Shown here piece after piece: positions 46,631-56,401 of a stretch of DNA of 64,000 nucleotides (its first letter is position 1; every line of letters starts with the position of its first letter). This stretch comes from Chryseobacterium tructae. Lineage in GTDB: Bacteria; Bacteroidota; Bacteroidia; Flavobacteriales; Weeksellaceae. The notes beneath the pieces were generated by a model. It did no database searches. It was not told the origin of the DNA and saw only the letters and a program-made list of their open reading frames with translations. Both the position numbers and the translations under genes were made by a program. The DNA is taken from assembly GCF_030409875.1 (NCBI RefSeq), contig NZ_JAUFQR010000001.1:2728001-2792000 (forward strand), given 5' to 3'.

Positions 46631-47191
46631 ATAGCACAAAGATTTAACAACAGGGGCCCACAAAGACGTCCTGTACAGGAGGACTTACACTTGATCAACG
46701 ATAAAATTCGTGTGAGAGAGCTTCGTTTGGTGGGCGATAACGTAGAGCCGGGAATTTATCCAATTGACAAAGCAAGACAGATTGCCGCGGAACAAGAATT
46801 GGATCTAGTAGTAATTTCTGACAAGGCAGAACCTTTTATTGCAAGAGTATTGGAATATAAAAAATTCTTATATGAGCAAAAGAAAAAACAGAAGGAACTT
46901 AAAGCTAAGCAGGTAAAAGTGGTTGTAAAAGAGATCCGTTTCGGGCCTCAGACTGATGATCATGATTATGAATTCAAAAAGAAGCATGCTGAGAAATTCC
47001 TTGAAGAAGGTTCAAAATTGAAAACCTACGTATTTTTTAAAGGACGTTCGATTATCTTTAAAGACCAAGGAGAAATCTTGCTTTTAAAACTAGCTCAGGA
47101 ACTAGAGCATGTTGGTAAAGTAGATCAGCTTCCTAAGCTTGAAGGAAAGAGAATGATTATGATGATGAGTCCTAAAAAACCAGCAAAATAA
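46631..47191 (+). CDS. infC: Translation initiation factor IF-3 (probable AUA start)
   Basis: IF-3 binds the 30S subunit and checks start-codon pairing. A TTG at 46691 begins a 166-aa frame, but in-frame sequence continues upstream without stop as [20 protein letters not shown], typical of the IF-3 N-terminal tail, preceded by an ATA codon at 46631. Starting there gives 186 aa, the usual size. No ATG/GTG is available upstream. Rare non-AUG starts in infC are known from E. coli (AUU), where they allow self-repression. IF-3 motifs seen are [16 protein letters not shown], the linker [20 protein letters not shown] and the C-domain [19 protein letters not shown]. Confidence 0.9.
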   Translation: MAQRFNNRGPQRRPVQEDLHLINDKIRVRELRLVGDNVEPGIYPIDKARQIAAEQELDLVVISDKAEPFIARVLEYKKFLYEQKKKQKELKAKQVKVVVKEIRFGPQTDDHDYEFKKKHAEKFLEEGSKLKTYVFFKGRSIIFKDQGEILLLKLAQELEHVGKVDQLPKLEGKRMIMMMSPKKPAK

Positions 47192-47210
47192 TTCAACCAT
47201 TATTTTATAT

Positions 47211-47242
47211 AAAAAAACCTCAAATTACTTTGAGGTTTTTTT
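47211..47242 (+). terminator. Terminator after infC
   Basis: AAAACCTCAAA / TTTGAGGTTTT stem with long T run. It separates infC from what follows. Confidence 0.85.
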
Positions 47243-47363
47243 TGTACACGTTTTCATGGTCTTCATCAGAAATAGAAAGAGGGGTTGTTCAGATTTCATT
47301 TGTATTCGAATAATTTTCTTTCATCACTCCCTCTGTCTACAGGTTATTTTTTATTATTAGTTT

Positions 47364-47912
47364 CTACCCTTCAAATTCGCCACACTCATGTTCCTTAAAA
47401 AGAGGTAATGCTTTTTTTGTTGTAAAATATTTGGTGACTCTTTTATTATTTAATTCCAGTTTCTGACCTTCTATCGTCAACTCATAGACCGGTGCTTTAT
47501 CGATTTGAGTTAAGATATAAGTCCTTTCTGATGTTTTCAAAATCGTTTTGTTTTCTTCGCCGGATACAGAGAAATCATTAATTTCAAAGGCATCCTTTTC
47601 ATCACAGATATTCTTCCATACCATTTTATCTTTTGTTACGGATAAGCCTGCTAAATCACATGAGTAACAGTTTCCGGAAAACTCTATTCCATACTTTTCA
47701 TATACATCTGTACTTTTGGTATCTAAAATATCAATAGGAACCAATGCTGAGAAATCGCCTGGTATCTCTATTTTTGAAATAGTTTTACTTTCCGGTACAG
47801 GTTTAGAAACTCTATCTTTTACTACAGCCGTAGAATCTGTTTTATCTGTTGCTGGTGAACAGGAAGAGAGTAAAACAATCGCGACTGAAAAGCTGGTTAT
47901 TAGTTTTTTCAT
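47364..47912 (-). CDS. Lipoprotein of unknown function
   Basis: 182-aa lipoprotein: signal peptide with lipobox LSSC at Cys18, then SPATDKTDSTAVVKDR, a Ser/Thr/Lys-rich linker. The mature part has four Cys, including two close together in FSGNCYSCDLAG and one near the end in HECGEF. No recognised domain. Confidence 0.7.
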   Translation of the reverse strand: MKKLITSFSVAIVLLSSCSPATDKTDSTAVVKDRVSKPVPESKTISKIEIPGDFSALVPIDILDTKSTDVYEKYGIEFSGNCYSCDLAGLSVTKDKMVWKNICDEKDAFEINDFSVSGEENKTILKTSERTYILTQIDKAPVYELTIEGQKLELNNKRVTKYFTTKKALPLFKEHECGEFEG

Positions 47913-48059
47913 CTACTATCAATACTTAGTTTTATCATGGGCAAAATTGTCGAAAATATAGCTTTTAAAATATCCCTGTTTTCAGCTATTTATTGCCCAT
48001 ATTCAGGGGTTTTGTTGGCCACCGTTTTGAATACTGATACATTTGCCAAAAAATATAAA

Positions 48060-49133
48060 ATGAAAGTTTTAAATCAATTTTTTATATCTTCTATGATTGT
48101 TTTTGCAGGATGTAATTCTAAAAGTCAAACCTCGGAAACAAACAAGGTAAAAACTGAAGCTACGCAGAAGACTATAACATTTGCTGATTTCAAAAAGATC
48201 AAAGGAGTAGAGAATGTACAGGATGTACCTTTTGAATTATCTACCCAACTGGATTCTGTACAATTTTTTGTGTCCCCCAATAAGGATGCCGCCCATCTGA
48301 AAATAGCTTATAATAAATTTGATAATTATTACGGATTTGAAGAGTTTGATGGCTTCTACTCTATTCATTACAGCATCAATAATACTATTTCGAACAGCAT
48401 TGAAGCTTTTGTATTGAAATCAGAATTCACTGCAGCATTTGACATGACTTTAAAAGGTGTAGATCTTGATGAGATCAGAAGCAGTACCTTCAAGGGAGCT
48501 CATGATTCAAAAAATAAATCATTCAGTAAATATGGAACAATAACTGAAGTTTCTGAACAGGAATTTGTGACAGCTTCTAAAAATAGAATTAATGAGGTTT
48601 TGGTAAAAAATCCTCAGGTTAAATTAAAAGGAGCCAACTGGATCTCTACAGAAAATGCCAAAGAGACCGTGATTACACAACATGAAAATGTATCTACAGA
48701 AGACGGAACTTTATCCAATGAATATATTGGACAGTCGCCTTATTTACATCTGGAGGTTTTCAGGGAAAACTCAGTAGAGACTACAGATGTATACTACTCT
48801 TTTTATACTGTAAAGTCAACAGCAGATTTTGCTTTGTTTACAGGAGGATACCCACAGATTATTCCCAATAAGAATTGGATCTCTTCTATCTCTTCAAATA
48901 GTGAGGTAGGAAGTAATTTTGAAATCAATCAATATAAAGAGCAAAGCCATAATCAGGAAAACCTTTTGTATATCAACTTTACTCATTTCAAGATTGCTGA
49001 TGAAACAAAAGCTTTCTGGGCGAATAACGAAACGTTCTATGCTGAAGTGTACCCTGTAAATTCAGCTCCATCGAAAGGTAAAAAGCAAAAGACAGCTTTC
49101 ATAAAAATCCAATTAAAGGCTAATCTATTATAA
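48060..49133 (+). CDS. Lipoprotein-like exported protein of unknown function
   Basis: 357 aa from the ATG at 48060, chosen because it begins a clear signal peptide with lipobox FAGC (MKVLNQFFISSMIVFAGC). The frame could also start at 47937, but that adds an unlikely N-terminus. The mature protein is polar with alternating hydrophobic residues. No domain recognised. Confidence 0.72.
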   Translation: MKVLNQFFISSMIVFAGCNSKSQTSETNKVKTEATQKTITFADFKKIKGVENVQDVPFELSTQLDSVQFFVSPNKDAAHLKIAYNKFDNYYGFEEFDGFYSIHYSINNTISNSIEAFVLKSEFTAAFDMTLKGVDLDEIRSSTFKGAHDSKNKSFSKYGTITEVSEQEFVTASKNRINEVLVKNPQVKLKGANWISTENAKETVITQHENVSTEDGTLSNEYIGQSPYLHLEVFRENSVETTDVYYSFYTVKSTADFALFTGGYPQIIPNKNWISSISSNSEVGSNFEINQYKEQSHNQENLLYINFTHFKIADETKAFWANNETFYAEVYPVNSAPSKGKKQKTAFIKIQLKANLL

Positions 49134-49196
49134 AGTTGGCTTGGGATGAGATAAAAACCCCTGAAACCAGCCAGTGTGAATACTGGTAAAGACCGA

Positions 49197-49204
49197 TATC
49201 TTTG
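49197..49204 (+). promoter_or_regulatory. Putative -7 element before the 49228 gene
   Basis: TATCTTTG (TAnnTTTG), 23 nt before the ATG. A small hairpin CCAGT / ACTGG lies just upstream at 49170-49185. Confidence 0.42.
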
Positions 49205-49227
49205 CAGCAGTTATTTAAAGATATACC

Positions 49228-49794
49228 ATGAGAAAAATAAGCTTAACATTTCTTTTTTGTTTACTAAGTTTTATGTCTTTTGCACAAGCATTAAAAGTAG
49301 TGATTAAACAGGACGGAAAAGTAATTGAACCTGTAAATGATGTTTATGATCTTAAAAAATCACCTTTTGTATTTGAATTTACGACTACCAATCTTGAAGG
49401 TTTTTTAGTAGGAGCAACAACAAATAAAGATATCTATGCAGGAGCTTTAGGGCTTTTCAATACCGAGGTTCCATGGTTTCAGAGCACAGGAATGGCAGAG
49501 GAACTTTATAACAAGGATAAAGAACTATTATTAATGGATTCTGCACCATCATACTGGTATTTTACAGATGTAAAAGATCACAGGTTTGATAAAAATCCTA
49601 AAGGCAGCTTAAAACAGTGGACAGCTACGCGTACCATTACAAGGTTTTATGATGTGATGGTAGATCAGCCTGTTAATTTAAAAGACTTTGACGGGAGCGT
49701 TTATCTATTGATGTATCAGCCAGAATATAACGCTGAATATGATTTAATTGGAAAGAAAAACCTGTTCCAGGCTGCGTTGAGATTCAAAGACTAA
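49228..49794 (+). CDS. Exported protein of unknown function
   Basis: 188 aa with signal peptide MRKISLTFLFCLLSFMSFAQ. The mature part is beta-rich with aromatic clusters (MDSAPSYWYFTDVKDHRF, SLKQWTATRTITRFYDVMV). No recognised domain. Single gene with its own promoter-like and terminator signals. Confidence 0.72.
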   Translation: MRKISLTFLFCLLSFMSFAQALKVVIKQDGKVIEPVNDVYDLKKSPFVFEFTTTNLEGFLVGATTNKDIYAGALGLFNTEVPWFQSTGMAEELYNKDKELLLMDSAPSYWYFTDVKDHRFDKNPKGSLKQWTATRTITRFYDVMVDQPVNLKDFDGSVYLLMYQPEYNAEYDLIGKKNLFQAALRFKD

Positions 49795-49827
49795 AGATTA
49801 CACACCTAATTATTTGATTATATATAG

Positions 49828-49864
49828 AAAAGGTCTGCTTTTACGATGTAAGCAGGCCTTTTTG
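49828..49864 (+). terminator. Terminator of the 49228 gene
   Basis: AAAAGGTCTGCTT / AAGCAGGCCTTTTT stem with a T run. Confidence 0.75.
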
Positions 49865-50046
49865 TTGTATTAATACTCTGAATATTTTAACCCATTAAGG
49901 TCTCTTTAAGAGGATAAGAAAAGGTAAGGGGATCGCTAAAGCTATTTATCAATCAGTACTTTAAATTCAACTTCGATAAAACTTACCTTATCTGCATGAT
50001 CTGTGGGAGCTAAAAAATGTTGTCCCTACTCAATCAATTGCTTATT

Positions 50047-50675
50047 TTATTCTATTATCAAGCCGTATTCTATAGCCAGCTTAATGGCTGAGCTAAGGTT
50101 AGAAGTCTGAAATTTTTCGATAAGGTTTTTCCGGTGGCTTTCTACGGTGTGAGGGCTGATAAAAAGCTTTTCCGCCATCTGATTGGTAGTCAATCCCTTC
50201 GCCGCTTCGGCAAGAATTTCCTTTTCTCTACGGGTTAATTTAGGAACTTGGCTTAGCCCATCTGATGATTTTTTTTCCAAAACGGTTTTAGTCTGTGAAC
50301 ATAAAAATTTGTTTCCAGAATATACAGCATGAATACCTTCCAGGATCTCTGAAACTGAAGCATTTTTTTGAATGTAACCCAAAGCACCTTCCGCCAAAGT
50401 ACTGTTGATGACAGGCAGTTCGTTATGAACACTCAGCATAATAATCTGAAGGTTCTCATATTTCTTTTTAAAGGCTTTATCAATTCGATGCTATTAATGT
50501 CTGCCAGATTGATATCTAATAACAAAATATCGACAGCCTGCTTTTTCAAACCTGCATTCATTTCTGCAACGTTTTTAAAGCAATCTACAACGTCTATATT
50601 ATCGTTATTTCCTAAAATATTTTTCAACCCTTCCAATAGAAGCGGATGATCGTCTGTTATGGCTACTTTTATCAT
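50047..50675 (-). CDS. NarL/LuxR-type response regulator, frameshifted
   Basis: 209-aa two-component response regulator after repair of one lost base at 50476-50478. The receiver domain begins MIKVAITDDHPLLLEGL, with the phosphorylated Asp in DILLLDINLAD. The joint reads IELIKAFKKKYENLQIIMLS. The C-terminal LuxR HTH is LTRREKEILAEAAKGLTTNQ and FISPHTVESHRKNLIEKF. It starts 2 nt after the stop of the sensor kinase on the same strand, so they form one pair. Confidence 0.9.
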
Positions 50676-50677
50676 AT

Positions 50678-52888
50678 TTAATGGGTAGGAATCTGAAGTT
50701 CTATACTCGTACCAATATTCAATTGGGAGTTGATATTCATTGTTCCTTTTAAAAATTGGATTCTTGATTCTATATTATGAAAACCTGCTGTTTTTCTAAA
50801 GTCTAAGCTTGCGAGATCAAAACCTTTCCCATCATCTTCTACTGTAAGGTTTAATATATTTTCTTCTTCGCTGATCTGAATAATGATTTCAGAGGCTTTG
50901 GCATGCTTGATAGCATTGTTAACCAATTCCTGAATGACTCTATAAATAAGCAACTGTTTCTCTTCTGATATGGAGTTACTATAATTGATAAATTCGGTAT
51001 GAATGTTTAAAGCACTGTTGGACATTCTGGAAGCAAACTCCTGAATGGCTGCCACTAAACCGTATTTCATTAATAAATCGGGCATTAAATTATGGGCTAC
51101 GCGTCTCAATTCTTCTACAGCACCATCAATTTGATTAATTGATTTTGAAATCCCTTCTTCTATGTTTTCAGATTGATTAGGATTCAAAATAGACAACTGA
51201 AGTTTCGTTCCTGAAAGCAAGCCTCCTAATCCGTCGTGAAGATCCCGAGCCAGACGGCCACGTTCTTTTTCCTGACCTTCCAGCAATGCAGTAAGCGTAG
51301 ATATTTTAGAGTTTTGTTTCTCCTTTTCCATGGCCAGAGCATGCAGTTCATCTCTTTGCTTAATTGATTTTACACGTTGTTTATTAGCATATAGCAACAG
51401 GAAGATCAATATGATAAAAATGAAAATAAAGACAATATAATAGGTGTTGATCTTTTCTTTGAATGCCAGTAGCTTTTTATAGCTGTTGATATCGTTATTT
51501 TTCTGTTGGGTTTCCAGTTTTGCTAAACGAAGCTGTTGTTCTTTTTTCTCGGATTCAAGTTCTGAAAACTTCAATCGTTCCCGTTGGTTTTCTTCTACCA
51601 GCTTTAAGTTATTGTATACCTGTTCGCGCTGTGCACGAAGAATGTTGATCAGCTTAATCTGTTGTGCTTTTTTATCACTTTCCAGCTGCAATTTTATATA
51701 CTTTTGTTCCTGTCTTTCTTTCTCAAACTGAGATTCTAATCTTTTGGTAATATCCAGCTTTTCCTGATCATAAACACTTTTGTATTTATCTACATAGCTT
51801 TTATAATACGTTAATGCTTCTTTATAGTTACCCTGCTCTTCACTCACTCTGGATAAAGACTCAAGAATAGAGAGTTCTATATTATGATTTCTAACAGGAC
51901 TTTTCCCGATTTCCATAGAGGCTTTCAGGAAATAAGACTTCGCTAAATCGTAATTTTTTTCCTGAATGGCCAGCTCTGCCAAAATCCCAAACGAAGATGC
52001 GATATGAATAGCATCACCAGTCTCCAGGCTCACCTTGTTGGCTAATTGAGCATATTGCATGGCTTTATCCGGATCAAACTCAGTATACAAATTGGCCAGA
52101 TTAATGGCCGCATAAGAAAGGTTGCTCTTATTAAGCATAGACCCTTTATTTTTATTGAAAGTTGTGATCGCCTGCACATAATATTGTTCTGCTTTATTTC
52201 TAAACTGTATATCAGATGGATTCTGAACATATTTTTGTTCATACATATACCCCATTCTCATATAGGCATCGAAGATCAGGTTGGGATCATTTTGTTTAGA
52301 TGATAACAGCAAAAATTGCTTGCTGTATTTTTCTTCCAGCTGATATTCGTTCAGGTCAGCATAAATCGCAGATAGTTCTTTAGCTGTATTTCCATATCTT
52401 CCGTAGAGTGTAGAAGTTGTGGGCGAATTTTCGTAATAATTAATCGCTTTCAGATAAGCAGCAACGGCATCAGTAATTTTATTATTACGGGTAAGAATCC
52501 AGCCTTTTGCATATTCCATATATCCTTTCGCTTCATTGCTATTCGTTTTTAAGCTATAGATTCTGGCCATATCCAGACTTTTTGAGGATTCAGCTTGTTT
52601 ATTGTCAAGTCTGTAATTCATGGCCTGAACTGCATACAGAATAGTGGCGTATTTTCCATCAGCCTGTTTTGTTGCAGTGGAAATATTATAAGCTAAAATC
52701 TGATAGGATTTCGGTTTAGAATTATGGAAAAATAAAGCCGTAGCATATTTAGGAGCCAGATTCAGCTGCTCTGTTGTTTTGTCTGAAGCATGGCTGTATT
52801 CTTTCTCTAATTTGCTTAAAACATCTTGTGCCTGTACAAAAAACGGACAAATAAATAACGTAAATATAAATAATAACCTGTGCCTCAA
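50678..52888 (-). CDS. TPR-containing sensor histidine kinase (HisKA_3)
   Basis: 736-aa sensor kinase. It has signal peptide MRHRLLFIFTLFICPFFVQAQ, then about 350 residues of periplasmic TPR-like helices (KAEQYYVQAITTFNKNKG, NYDLAKSYFLKAS), a long coiled coil, one membrane helix (YYIVFIFIFIILIFLLLY), and a cytoplasmic kinase. The phospho-acceptor His is in ARDLHDGLGGLLSGTKLQL. ATPase motifs are IQELVNNAIKHAKA and VEDDGKGFD. No small-molecule sensor domain is visible; the TPRs are the likely input. Partner is the adjoining NarL-type regulator. Target genes unknown. Confidence 0.93.
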   Translation of the reverse strand: MRHRLLFIFTLFICPFFVQAQDVLSKLEKEYSHASDKTTEQLNLAPKYATALFFHNSKPKSYQILAYNISTATKQADGKYATILYAVQAMNYRLDNKQAESSKSLDMARIYSLKTNSNEAKGYMEYAKGWILTRNNKITDAVAAYLKAINYYENSPTTSTLYGRYGNTAKELSAIYADLNEYQLEEKYSKQFLLLSSKQNDPNLIFDAYMRMGYMYEQKYVQNPSDIQFRNKAEQYYVQAITTFNKNKGSMLNKSNLSYAAINLANLYTEFDPDKAMQYAQLANKVSLETGDAIHIASSFGILAELAIQEKNYDLAKSYFLKASMEIGKSPVRNHNIELSILESLSRVSEEQGNYKEALTYYKSYVDKYKSVYDQEKLDITKRLESQFEKERQEQKYIKLQLESDKKAQQIKLINILRAQREQVYNNLKLVEENQRERLKFSELESEKKEQQLRLAKLETQQKNNDINSYKKLLAFKEKINTYYIVFIFIFIILIFLLLYANKQRVKSIKQRDELHALAMEKEKQNSKISTLTALLEGQEKERGRLARDLHDGLGGLLSGTKLQLSILNPNQSENIEEGISKSINQIDGAVEELRRVAHNLMPDLLMKYGLVAAIQEFASRMSNSALNIHTEFINYSNSISEEKQLLIYRVIQELVNNAIKHAKASEIIIQISEEENILNLTVEDDGKGFDLASLDFRKTAGFHNIESRIQFLKGTMNINSQLNIGTSIELQIPTH

Positions 52889-53160
52889 ACCCTTCTCTTT
52901 ATTAAGTTTTAGTATCCTAAAGAACGTAAATATAGGTAAAATACTTTCTATTTAATTTCTAAGCCCTATCAGCAAAAATTCCCATTTCTGATTTTTTCAT
53001 TTTAAATGTCAGATCTTTATTATTGTAATATCCTTGACAAGGATAGGTTACTTAACTATTAATCCCAGTATTGAAAACTTTCTATTTTGATACACTATTC
53101 TCCTATGAATTAAAAGATATTTCTGTATACAGTATCTATTTTTATTTTTAATCGTATAGA

Positions 53161-53925
53161 TTACGTGTATTCTAAACAAATGACCGCTTTTTTAAGTTCT
53201 TTGTCATAAAATAAAAATACTTGGTCTGCTGAATTTTGTTGAAAATCATAGCCTTCCAAACATGCAATATAATCCATCAGGGTCCCGTCAGGTTTAAAGG
53301 GTTTTTCAATGAGGTTTTCACCTCCGAAATTGCATTCTTCTAAGGGGAGCGAATTGGTATTAAGTTCTTCAAAAATACCGAAAATCTTCTTTTGCAAACG
53401 TTCCTCCAGGTATTCCGAGTAATCATCTTTCTCCAGATCTTCAACCGTAAGCTTACGTAAACGCTCTAAGCGGCGAATGTCGTAAACCTCTAAACCAGGC
53501 CGGTTGAAATCTTTATCATAAAGCTTATTATGTTTTTGGTAGTATTCTTTTTTCAGTTGATACATAGCGGCATTCATGTTGTATTCAATCTCTAGATCTG
53601 AATATTTATTTCCATAATCTTCAGGAGAAATCTCGGTATGTGCTGAGAAATAGTTCCAATCTGCATCAAATTTATATTTACCATCAATCACATCAAAACC
53701 AAACATATCCGCTTTTGTATATTCTGTATGGTATTCCGGTGTATCTTCTCCAACACAGCCATCGTAAATCTCCTTTACAGAAACAATATGCAGCCATTGA
53801 TCTTCTAATGGATTCAGAAGTTTTAAATTAATTGAACAAATCGGAAGAAAATATTTTTTATGATTTTCAATATCATCATAGAATACATCTTCATATTCCG
53901 GAAAAATTTTTATTAAATCTGTCAT
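53161..53925 (-). CDS. Hypothetical cytoplasmic protein in immunity-like cluster
   Basis: 254-aa acidic, aromatic-rich protein with no signal peptide. No family is recognised. Size, acidity and position directly next to SUKH/DUF4274 genes resemble immunity proteins of polymorphic toxins, but this is inference. It starts 1 nt after the stop of the upstream lipoprotein gene. Confidence 0.7.
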   Translation of the reverse strand: MTDLIKIFPEYEDVFYDDIENHKKYFLPICSINLKLLNPLEDQWLHIVSVKEIYDGCVGEDTPEYHTEYTKADMFGFDVIDGKYKFDADWNYFSAHTEISPEDYGNKYSDLEIEYNMNAAMYQLKKEYYQKHNKLYDKDFNRPGLEVYDIRRLERLRKLTVEDLEKDDYSEYLEERLQKKIFGIFEELNTNSLPLEECNFGGENLIEKPFKPDGTLMDYIACLEGYDFQQNSADQVFLFYDKELKKAVICLEYT

Positions 53926-53926
53926 T

Positions 53927-54382
53927 TTATTTTCTTATTAGTTTTAATTGCTTTCCTTCTTTTGTAAGGTCAAAAGTCATATTTTTTGATGGTTTGAAAA
54001 CCTGTGTCGGTGCATCACAAAACTCAGACTTCCTAATACTATCTATTTCCATTTGTATTTGGTTCTTTCCTGTAAAATAATACTTTCCGCATATTTCTGT
54101 AAAACAATCGTTTCCACATTCCCAGGAATCATAACTGTTAAAGTGCTCTGCATCTGAAAAGTTCATCCCATGAAAGTTGAAGATCAATGCCGTATCTCTT
54201 GGAGACAGATCATAGTTTTTCCCACCATCCGGAGTGATAAGTCCGCCTTCATTCACAATCCACTCCGTATTTTTCAGATAATTCGGAAAATTTGTTTTTT
54301 TTCGTTCAGGTTCTTTGCAGCTGAATACCGCAATTAAAACAGCATACAAAAATGGGAAGACAAAAATCTTTTTCATTGCCAT
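53927..54382 (-). CDS. Small lipoprotein of unknown function
   Basis: 151 aa. Lipobox VFSC with Cys22 after the hydrophobic stretch FVFPFLYAVLIAV; the start may be the Met at 54376, giving two residues fewer. The mature part has the phrase NTEWIVNEGGLITPDGG and four more Cys (ECGNDCFTEICG, EFCDAP). It resembles small outer-membrane-anchored lipoproteins. Part of a run of closely packed minus-strand genes. Confidence 0.7.
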   Translation of the reverse strand: MAMKKIFVFPFLYAVLIAVFSCKEPERKKTNFPNYLKNTEWIVNEGGLITPDGGKNYDLSPRDTALIFNFHGMNFSDAEHFNSYDSWECGNDCFTEICGKYYFTGKNQIQMEIDSIRKSEFCDAPTQVFKPSKNMTFDLTKEGKQLKLIRK

Positions 54383-54397
54383 GGTCTTTATAGGTGT

Positions 54398-55108
54398 TTA
54401 TTCAAGGTAATCGAATTTTTCGTTTAATTTTTCAAAGGCAATTTCCTGATTAATAATTTTTTCAAGTTCATCAAAAGTCAGTATACCTTTAGCTTCAAAT
54501 TCTCCACCATTAGGCGTTTTATAGGTGTATTCAAGAATATCCCGTGTATAAATCTCTTCTAAAATTTCAACTTGTTTTGGAGTTAAATATTTCCGATGTG
54601 TGCTTAATTGGTTTCGCAGATGAATCTTAATTTCTTCTTCAGAATCTCCTTCAAACATAGAATATTCATCCATTTCTGTCAAAGACTCCAGAAGTTGTCT
54701 GAAAATAAAGTCCTGAAGATTTTTAGCTAGAATTTCAGCTTCTGAATCATGACCAAAAAAAGTAATGGGAACTTCACCACGGAACTCCATATCGAACTGA
54801 AAAACATACAAATCCCCCGCCCCATTTTTAGCAAAAGGAACCATCCTGTATTTAGGGTGAATATCATAAACTTCATGGTTGATGATTTCTCTGATTCCGT
54901 GACGATAAGCAATGGGATCCCAGATCTCAATATCGTTTCCAAATAAAAGCAAAGGTGGGTTTTCCTTGAGAGTAGGAAAAACATTCGTATACCATCCATT
55001 CCCTTCTGTACCCCAATCGAGCATTTTATCATCATACAATTGCTTATAGAGTTCGGGATAGGTAAAATTATATTCTTTTTCTAAGTCTTCTAAAGTATTC
55101 ATATTCAT
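54398..55108 (-). CDS. SMI1/KNR4 (SUKH) family protein
   Basis: 236 aa from the ATG at 55108. The longer frame to 55150 overlaps the upstream gene, so the start 5 nt after that gene's stop is chosen. SUKH features: N-terminal LEDLEKEYNFTYPELYKQLY, then PPLLLFGNDIEIWDPIAYR and VPFAKNGAGDLYVFQFD with the conserved glycine-aspartate turn. SUKH proteins are usually immunity proteins against contact- or T6SS/T9SS-delivered nuclease toxins. No toxin is seen beside it. Confidence 0.8.
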   Translation of the reverse strand: MNMNTLEDLEKEYNFTYPELYKQLYDDKMLDWGTEGNGWYTNVFPTLKENPPLLLFGNDIEIWDPIAYRHGIREIINHEVYDIHPKYRMVPFAKNGAGDLYVFQFDMEFRGEVPITFFGHDSEAEILAKNLQDFIFRQLLESLTEMDEYSMFEGDSEEEIKIHLRNQLSTHRKYLTPKQVEILEEIYTRDILEYTYKTPNGGEFEAKGILTFDELEKIINQEIAFEKLNEKFDYLE

Positions 55109-55113
55109 TTGTT

Positions 55114-55923
55114 TTAAACAGGCATCCTGAAGGTTTTGGGTATTTCCCATACCGTCTTTTTATTTTTATAATCTACTTTTTCATCAGTTTGAGGGTTGTA
55201 GCTCAGTATTTCGGGATAATGATTGTTTTCAACCTTATTAATAATTGCCTGTAACATTGTGTTTGTACAGCTATAAAGAGAACACTCGGTATACAATCGC
55301 CAGAATACCAGTACTGCAGTTCCTTTGTCACATAGCCGATTCTGTAATATCAATGCTGCATGTTCCGGTTCTTTCATGAAATAAGCGATATTGAAGAGTT
55401 CAATTGTAGATTTTGCCCACCTGATATTGTTTTTCCACTCCCTGTCAAACCATACTTCTAGATCATCTTCTTCGTAATATATATAACTTTCTTCACCTTT
55501 TGTTTTTTGAAAGATCCAGTCTGGAATGATAAATTCACTGTCACAAAATGATGTAGGATCAAACTTAATCGCTGTTTTTTGATAAAAGTGATTAGGATAA
55601 TTTTTCAGAAGTATTTTCAAAAGAGTAAATACCTCATTTTGGGATTCATTCTTGAGTGTTTTATCGAATGTATATTGTTGAAAATCCTGCGGCTGTGCCA
55701 ACCAAAATAACTCCAAAGCAGTTGCTTCAGAGCAAGCAGGGCTTTCTGCAATCCATTGTAAAACTTTCATCCCATTATCCCAGTTATGTTGAGTAGCAAG
55801 ATAATGCAATTCTTCCGGGGTTTTTAATTGTTTGAATTTTGACTCATCCAACTCATCTTGCAGAATGCCTTCATGGAAATTATTATTAATGAAATTTTGT
55901 TGTTCTGAAGTAAGATTAATCAT
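55114..55923 (-). CDS. DUF4274-type protein
   Basis: 269 aa, cytoplasmic. The N-terminal half carries the DUF4274 pattern: ELHYLATQHNWDNGMKVLQW then ESPACSEATALELFWLAQP, also associated with toxin-immunity loci. The C-terminal half has a different helical part with RWAKSTIELFNIAYFM and NTMLQAIINKVENNHYPE. It overlaps nothing; the next gene starts 5 nt after its stop. Confidence 0.75.
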   Translation of the reverse strand: MINLTSEQQNFINNNFHEGILQDELDESKFKQLKTPEELHYLATQHNWDNGMKVLQWIAESPACSEATALELFWLAQPQDFQQYTFDKTLKNESQNEVFTLLKILLKNYPNHFYQKTAIKFDPTSFCDSEFIIPDWIFQKTKGEESYIYYEEDDLEVWFDREWKNNIRWAKSTIELFNIAYFMKEPEHAALILQNRLCDKGTAVLVFWRLYTECSLYSCTNTMLQAIINKVENNHYPEILSYNPQTDEKVDYKNKKTVWEIPKTFRMPV

Positions 55924-55978
55924 TACATCTTATTTTTTTTAGTGACTGACTACTGTAGCCAATTTTTTTAATCAGAAT

Positions 55979-56371
55979 TCATTTTTCAGGTATTGGAATT
56001 ACAACTTCATCGCTTCCAAAATCGTTTTCCATCCAGCCATGAAACCCTATGCACATTCCATCGCCATCAATAGTGTTCAGTTCTTTTATTATTTCATCTT
56101 CTTTATACAGGACAATATGAGATTCTAAGGCCAGACGATAGTTTTCATTTTCTAAAGGATTAAAAATTCCGTCCATTTGCATCATCATTCCGTAAATGGT
56201 ATTGTCAATAGCCTTCAAATGAGCTTCACGAAGGGTTTCATCTATCTCTGACGGTATTTTACCGATTGCATATTTCCGGATATTTTCAAAAACAACATAC
56301 CCTGCTCCATGCTGCATCCACAGTTCACGTTCACGCTCATCTGATGGTGGATTTGATAATTCTTTTTTCAT
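55979..56371 (-). CDS. Hypothetical protein in immunity-like cluster
   Basis: 130-aa acidic cytoplasmic protein (ETLREAHLKAIDNTIYGMMM, CIGFHGWMENDFGSDEVVIP). Not recognised. It lies between a SUKH gene and a DUF4274 gene on the same strand. Confidence 0.65.
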   Translation of the reverse strand: MKKELSNPPSDERERELWMQHGAGYVVFENIRKYAIGKIPSEIDETLREAHLKAIDNTIYGMMMQMDGIFNPLENENYRLALESHIVLYKEDEIIKELNTIDGDGMCIGFHGWMENDFGSDEVVIPIPEK

Positions 56372-56401
56372 AATATTAATGGATGTGTACCTAAATTTGA
56401 T

